Positions 59,758-64,000 of a stretch of DNA of 64,000 nt are shown here, piece after piece. Below the pieces are notes generated by a model, which saw only the letters and a program-made list of their open reading frames with translations, had not been told where the DNA came from and ran no database searches. Position 1 is the first letter of the stretch. Every line of letters begins with the position of its first letter. The translations under genes and the position numbers were made by a program. Origin of the DNA: Mycolicibacterium tokaiense (GTDB lineage Bacteria > Actinomycetota > Actinomycetes > Mycobacteriales > Mycobacteriaceae); contig NZ_AP022600.1 of the NCBI RefSeq assembly GCF_010725885.1, forward strand, positions 5,270,001 to 5,334,000, given 5' to 3'.

Positions 59758-60678
59758 TCACCCTGAAATCAGCGGACTCAGCGCCTGTCCGACCTTGGTG
59801 ACCAGCCCTGGTGTGTAACCGTGGGTCGGCAGGTTGATGACGACGCCGCCGATACCGACGTCGAGCACGCGTCGCTGAATCTCCTCGGCGATTTGGACAG
59901 GTGTCCCGGTGACCACGCGACCCCCGTGCGCCTCCGGCATATCCCTGGATTCCTCCCCGTCAACGATCACCGTCAACAAAGTACTGGTCGCCAATGACGC
60001 CGGATCGCGGTCGATTTCGATGCACCGTTGTTCGAGTACACGGAGCTTGGCCGGTAGCTCCTCGATGGGCGCAATGATGTTCAGGTGGTCGGCATGGCGC
60101 GCCGCCAGCCGGAAGGTTTTCTTCTCACCGCTGCCGCCCAGCATCACCGGAATGTGGTCACGGTAGCGGGGTTCGTTGATGGCGTTCTCCGTGTGATACC
60201 ACTTCCCGGAGAACGTTGGTCGCTCGCCCTGCGTCATGGGAAGGATCACCTGCAACGCTTCTTCCAGCTTCTCGAATCGTTCTGTGAAGGAGCCGAATTC
60301 GAAACCGAGTTGGCGATGCTCCAACTCGTACCAGCCGGCACCCAGGCCCAGTACGGCGCGTCCGCCACTCAACACGTCCAGGGTGGTGATCACTTTCGCC
60401 AACAGTGTGGGGTTGCGGTAGGTGTTGCCGGTGACCAATGTCGAAAGCTGGATCCGCTCCGTGGACGCAGCGAGTGCGGCCAGCGCGGTATAGGCCTCCA
60501 GCACGGGCTCGTCTGGCTCACCCAGGCCCGGTAGTTGATAGAGGTGGTCCATTACGAGCACCGTGTCGAAGCCCGCGGCTTCGGCTTCGCGGGCCTGTGC
60601 TTGAACCGCGGGGAAAAGTTCGGTCACCGGTCTGTCGTAGCTGAAGTTCGGGATCTGGAGTCCGAGTCGAATGGTCAT
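59758..60678 (-). CDS. LLM-class F420-dependent oxidoreductase
   Basis: 306 residues, luciferase-like TIM barrel: LGLQIPNFSYD, FDTVLVMDHLYQLPG, GLGAGWYELEHRQLGFEFG and IPVMLGGSGEKKTFRLAARHAD are typical of actinobacterial F420-dependent members. The cofactor is predicted by family, not proven. Start ATG 60678 is chosen; a TTG at 60690 with GGAG five bases upstream would add four residues. No operon partner is evident: the Hip1-like gene upstream on the same strand is 144 bases away. Confidence 0.9.
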   Translation of the reverse strand: MTIRLGLQIPNFSYDRPVTELFPAVQAQAREAEAAGFDTVLVMDHLYQLPGLGEPDEPVLEAYTALAALAASTERIQLSTLVTGNTYRNPTLLAKVITTLDVLSGGRAVLGLGAGWYELEHRQLGFEFGSFTERFEKLEEALQVILPMTQGERPTFSGKWYHTENAINEPRYRDHIPVMLGGSGEKKTFRLAARHADHLNIIAPIEELPAKLRVLEQRCIEIDRDPASLATSTLLTVIVDGEESRDMPEAHGGRVVTGTPVQIAEEIQRRVLDVGIGGVVINLPTHGYTPGLVTKVGQALSPLISG

Positions 60679-60822
60679 GAACTGAATCAATTCTTCTCCA
60701 AGAAGGGTTATTCCGGCGTTGCGGGAACAGCGAAGCCACGCACGGTGGGTTCAAACAAAGCATGAATGAGGTCCGGGTCGACAGATGGCCATCGCGCCCC
60801 GAGACCAATTCCTGATTCCCGG

Positions 60823-62391
60823 TCACAGGGTGCACCGGGCATCAATGGACGGAGTCTGTAGATCAACAAGGTAGTCCGCGACAGCTCGGTCCACGCACTC
60901 GCTCTGCCCGAACATCGCGACACCGTGCTGCGCGCCCTCCACAGTCAGTAGGCTGCCTCCCAGCAGGCGGGCCAGGTTGACGCCACCCTCATGCGGGGTG
61001 CCCGGGTCGCCGGTGACCGACACCGTCAGGGTCGGGGGCAGTTCGGCGTTTCCGGTGAACCAGGGCAGCGACCGGCTCACCGGCGATGGCCACGCCTCAC
61101 ATTCGTAGTGCGCACGCTGTTCCGGGCCACCGGGGTCGAGGAACGGTGCGACCTGCCACGCTCGGCGGGAAAGCTCGGTGTGCTCGTCGGCGGTACGCCG
61201 CGGGTTGTCCATACACCTGATCGCCAAGTTCGCGTCCACGTTGAGTCCACCGCCGTAACGGCCGTCAGGTCCGCGTCCCATCGCGCCATCGCGCAGCCCC
61301 AGTAGTACCTCACCGCGGCCTGCGGCCAGCTCTGACAGGCCCTGAATGATGATCGGCCACTGGGCATTGACGAAGAGGGAGGTTGAAACAGCCTGCACTG
61401 CGGCGTCATACGACAATGAGCGGCCACCGGCGACGGGAAGCGGGTTGTCCTGCAGCGGCCGCACCAGGTTGTGAAACCGCTCGTCGGCCTGCCCCGGCTC
61501 CGTGCCCAGCGGGCAGTTCGGCTCCGAGACGCAGTCTTTCGCCAGCTCCGTGAAGGCGTTCTGCCAGGCCGCGAACTGGGACAGGCGGAACTCCGATTCG
61601 GTTTTCAGCGGGTCGACCGCGCCGTCGATCACCATGGCCCGCAGGTTCTCCGGGAAGGCCTCGGCGTACATGCCGCCCAGCTCACTGCCGTAGCTGTAGC
61701 CGAGGTAGGACAGCTTTTCGTCGCCCAACACCTCGCGCATCACGTCCATGTCCTGCACCATGTTGGCGCTGCCGACGCTGGTCAACGCGTCGACCCCGCC
61801 GGTGCCCTCGATGCACCGCTGCGCCACGTCCAGGGCCGCATCGCCGTCCGGCACGTCGAACAGATACGGTGCCGGCTCCTCGCCCCGGTCGGTCTCGGCG
61901 TCGGTGTAGCACTCCACCCGCGGGATGGAGGCACCCACACCGCGCGGGTCGAAGCCGATCACATCGAACCGTTCACCGACACGGCCGAAATCCGATACCG
62001 ACCTGAGCAGACCGACAAAGCTCATCCCTGAACCGCCGGGACCGCCGGGATTGACCAGTAGCGAGCCGATCTTCTCACCGCGGGCCTTGGCCCGCAGCAG
62101 GGCGATCTTCCCGCGGGGACCGTCAGGGTCGGCGTAGTCCAGCGGGACCTCGACGCGGGCGCAGTCGAACTGTGCACTGGCGAAGCTCTGCTCGTCGACC
62201 GAGGACGACGCGTAGGGTGCACATGGTCCGAATTCGATTTCCTGAGCGTAGAACTCGGCGAGTCCGGAAGGTTCGACAGAAGCCTCGGTAGGCGGCGGGG
62301 GCGAGGCGCACGAGCTCACGAACAGCACCACGCCCGTGCACAGGGCGAGCACACGCCCACTCCTAGGTTGACTGGACTTGTCACGAACCAT
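60823..62391 (-). CDS. Alpha/beta-hydrolase lipoprotein, tripeptidyl-aminopeptidase type (Hip1/CaeA-like)
   Basis: 522 residues from ATG 62391 (a GTG at 62430 would add 13). The signal peptide ends FVSSC (Cys28), suggesting a cell-envelope lipoprotein. Nucleophile Ser234 lies in GYSYGSELGG; oxyanion region NPGGPGGSG; the C-terminal TAP-like domain holds TGDPGTPHEGG (Asp) and EGAQHGVAMFG (His). It strongly resembles the mycobacterial Hip1/CaeA serine hydrolases that process envelope proteins. The paired cysteines in the lid and TAP domain are also family features. Confidence 0.9.
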   Translation of the reverse strand: MVRDKSSQPRSGRVLALCTGVVLFVSSCASPPPPTEASVEPSGLAEFYAQEIEFGPCAPYASSSVDEQSFASAQFDCARVEVPLDYADPDGPRGKIALLRAKARGEKIGSLLVNPGGPGGSGMSFVGLLRSVSDFGRVGERFDVIGFDPRGVGASIPRVECYTDAETDRGEEPAPYLFDVPDGDAALDVAQRCIEGTGGVDALTSVGSANMVQDMDVMREVLGDEKLSYLGYSYGSELGGMYAEAFPENLRAMVIDGAVDPLKTESEFRLSQFAAWQNAFTELAKDCVSEPNCPLGTEPGQADERFHNLVRPLQDNPLPVAGGRSLSYDAAVQAVSTSLFVNAQWPIIIQGLSELAAGRGEVLLGLRDGAMGRGPDGRYGGGLNVDANLAIRCMDNPRRTADEHTELSRRAWQVAPFLDPGGPEQRAHYECEAWPSPVSRSLPWFTGNAELPPTLTVSVTGDPGTPHEGGVNLARLLGGSLLTVEGAQHGVAMFGQSECVDRAVADYLVDLQTPSIDARCTL

Positions 62392-62430
62392 CGACACCAA
62401 CGTGTACTTATCGAATTTGCCTGACTTCAC

Positions 62431-62772
62431 GCCAGCAGTTCACACCATGCCGCTGCGGCATGGTCCACATCCGACCCCGGTCAGAGCAGACGCTCGGTGG
62501 TGACAGGAACAAGGAGGCGTCGACGACAGCGCCTGCACAATCATCTGAAACAACCCGTGCGCTTCACTGTCGGGGCCAGCTTGCACTGAACCAAGGCCCC
62601 GATGCGCAGTGGGGTCGGTTGCAGAACTGATCAGAAATGAACGCGCCGCTGGAGACCGGCGGCGCCGTGGCCGGCGAAAAATCACCATCACCTCGGAGGT
62701 CGAGCCCTGAAGCTGACGTGAGACCGGCCGCGCCGGTAAAGTCGCATACTGCCGTCGACCAGAATGTGAACC
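62431..62772. other. Intergenic region, no gene recognised
   Basis: About 340 bases between the divergent Hip1-like and MerR genes. Minus-strand frames here are not recognisable and run into the MerR gene. No clear MerR-type spacer promoter or strong dyad was found by eye. Confidence 0.4.
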
Positions 62773-63531
62773 ATGGCCTGGAGCACCCGTGAGATCGCCG
62801 CGCTGTCCGGTACCAGCCTGCGGGCTGTGCGGCACTATCACGACGTCGGCCTTCTCGCCGAGCCCGAACGCCGGACCAACGGCTACAAGCAATACGGGGT
62901 GACACATCTGGTGCGTCTCGTGCGTATCAAACGTCTTGTCGACTTGGGCTTCTCACTCACCCAAATCGCGGCGATGGGCGATGCCGACGACCACCCGGCT
63001 GCCGAACTGCGCGCCCTGGACAATGAGCTGGCAGCGACCATCGAACAGCTGCAGCAGGCACGCACCGAAGTGCGTCAGATCCTGGACCAGAAGGCGCCGA
63101 CCGACCTGCCGACGCAGTTCGTGTCACCTCGCGCGGTCGCCACACTGTCCGAGGCCGACCGCTCGCTCGTCGTTCTGTTGTCGCGGGTCCTGGGTCCCCA
63201 GGGCCTGCAGATCTATGCCCACCTGCTCGAGAATGCCCCAGACGACCCCGTGGCCCACGAGTACGATGAACTGGATCCCGATGCCGACGAGCGCACCCGC
63301 GCGGACCTCGCCGAACGCCTGGTGCCCTACCTGCTGTCGGTGCGCGCGGCACATCCGGGGCTCGTGGACTCGCACGCCGACGCCCCCGGCGGGGCGCAGT
63401 TCGCCGGCAGGGCCATCAACGAGGCCATGCAGGAACTCTATAGCGAAGCGCAGCTCGACGTGCTGCGCCGCAGCGGCGACATCATCCGAGCGACCACTGC
63501 GGAAGCGGCAACGGAGCCAGACGGTAGGTAG
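62773..63531 (+). CDS. MerR-family transcriptional regulator
   Basis: 252 residues. N-terminal MerR winged HTH (STREIAALSGTSLRAVRHYHDVGLL, then GYKQYGVTHLVRL) followed by a dimerisation helix (about 77-112) and a long helical C-terminal domain with no metal-binding cysteines, so a drug- or metabolite-responsive type (TipA/BmrR-like) rather than a metal sensor. The ligand domain is not recognised. Its last 50 bases overlap the convergent S9-type hydrolase gene. Confidence 0.88.
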   Translation: MAWSTREIAALSGTSLRAVRHYHDVGLLAEPERRTNGYKQYGVTHLVRLVRIKRLVDLGFSLTQIAAMGDADDHPAAELRALDNELAATIEQLQQARTEVRQILDQKAPTDLPTQFVSPRAVATLSEADRSLVVLLSRVLGPQGLQIYAHLLENAPDDPVAHEYDELDPDADERTRADLAERLVPYLLSVRAAHPGLVDSHADAPGGAQFAGRAINEAMQELYSEAQLDVLRRSGDIIRATTAEAATEPDGR

Positions 63532-64000
63532 GCGGTTCGGTCCCGTGGAGGTGGGCCACGAAATAGTCCCAGGTGCGGCGGTAGGCGTAGTGCTGGTAGC
63601 CGAACAGCGCGTGTTCGGTGCCCGGAATGAGGATCAGGTCGAAGTCTTTGTCCGCCTTGATGAGTGCGTGCGCCAGGCGCATCGTTTGGTAGGGATGGGC
63701 GTTGTCGTCGAGTTCGCCGTGGATCAGCAGTAGCTTGCCCCGCAGTTCGTCCGCCAGGTGAGTGTTCGAGATCGCCTTCCTCCCGTTGTCGCTGAGGTCG
63801 CCGTGGTAGTGCTCGGCCCACATGGCCAGGTTGACGGTGTTGTCGTGGTTACCGGACACCGCCACCGCAACCCGATAGAAGTCCGGGTACGTGAGCAATG
63901 CCCTGGCGGCGGCGAAGGCACCGGCCGACAGACCCGTTATCCCGACGCGCTCGGTGTCCAACCAGCTGTGCCGCCGACCCAGTTCGCGAATCGCGGCCAC
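63482..64000 (-). CDS. Alpha/beta hydrolase, S9 peptidase-like C-terminal part (cut by window edge)
   Basis: 173 codons visible; the 5' part lies beyond the window. The catalytic serine is in GLSAGAFAAARALL (instead of the more usual GxSYGG), the aspartate in HGELDDNAHP and the histidine in GTEHALFG. The order and spacing match the S9 prolyl-oligopeptidase/DPP-IV C-terminal domain. A propeller domain upstream is expected but not visible. It is convergent with the MerR gene and overlaps it by 50 bp. Confidence 0.82.
   Translation of the reverse strand: MAAIRELGRRHSWLDTERVGITGLSAGAFAAARALLTYPDFYRVAVAVSGNHDNTVNLAMWAEHYHGDLSDNGRKAISNTHLADELRGKLLLIHGELDDNAHPYQTMRLAHALIKADKDFDLILIPGTEHALFGYQHYAYRRTWDYFVAHLHGTEPPTYRLAPLPLPQWSLG

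Overview
The window is high-GC DNA with genes packed at 4-bp ATGA/GTGA stop-start overlaps and many GTG starts. It carries pheS-pheT followed by argC-argJ-argB-argD-argF-argR, all on the minus strand. That order, a nearby class III nucleotidyl cyclase, F420-type and Hip1/CaeA-type proteins, and leaderless-looking promoters point to a fast-growing, metabolically versatile mycobacterium (Mycolicibacterium-like). This assignment is an inference from gene order and protein resemblance; no database was searched.

Layout. 1-9.2 kb: core block on the minus strand, arginine biosynthesis (argR cut by the left edge) and the two phenylalanyl-tRNA synthetase subunits. An ARG-box-like site precedes argC and a large perfect hairpin follows pheT. 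9.2-12 kb: a glutamate-synthase-like FMN protein, a 48-residue protein and an adenylate cyclase. From about 12 kb onward the content looks accessory: transporters, catabolic enzymes and a local regulator every few genes. 12-15.9 kb: a FAD monooxygenase plus MFS exporter pair facing a TetR gene with a clear shared operator, then a second TetR with two 15-bp palindromes. 15.9-19.7 kb: S9 peptidase, DUF3159-like membrane protein and MFS transporter in one operon. 19.6-22.7 kb: phosphotransferase plus acyl-CoA dehydrogenase facing an unusual XRE-TetR fusion regulator.

22.7-32.6 kb is the most interesting stretch. A divergent catabolic locus has two cyclic amidohydrolases (8-oxoguanine-deaminase-like and cytosine-deaminase-like), a VanB-type reductase, an XRE-cupin regulator, an ABC importer with a THI5/SsuA-like lipoprotein, a GlcD-type FAD oxidoreductase, a creatininase-family amidohydrolase and a PdxH-like flavoprotein. 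Together they suggest uptake and ring opening of an N-heterocycle or cyclic amide whose identity is not evident. 32.6-39.7 kb: STAS protein, SRPBCC protein, PfkB kinase, SurE, a GH3 glycosidase, and an MFS/TetR pair.

39.7-47.4 kb is a polyamine/amine locus: PuuR-like XRE-cupin regulator, PotD/B/C/A-type importer, PuuB-like oxidase, Cupin_3 protein and a monomeric-sarcosine-oxidase-like enzyme, preceded by a perfect CRP-type site and a 31-bp dyad. 47.4-49.5 kb: FAD monooxygenase and LysE-type exporter. 49.6-58.0 kb is a beta-glucoside locus: GH1 and GH3 beta-glucosidases and a LacI regulator divergent from a CUT1-type importer without its own ATPase, with three LacI-like dyads between them. 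A decayed 3' fragment of a medium-chain dehydrogenase lies directly after it. 58.4-64 kb: SDR with a 15-bp perfect inverted-repeat operator, F420-type LLM oxidoreductase, a Hip1-like lipoprotein peptidase, a MerR regulator and a truncated S9-type hydrolase at the right edge.

No rRNA, tRNA, insertion sequence, CRISPR array or prophage gene was recognised by eye.
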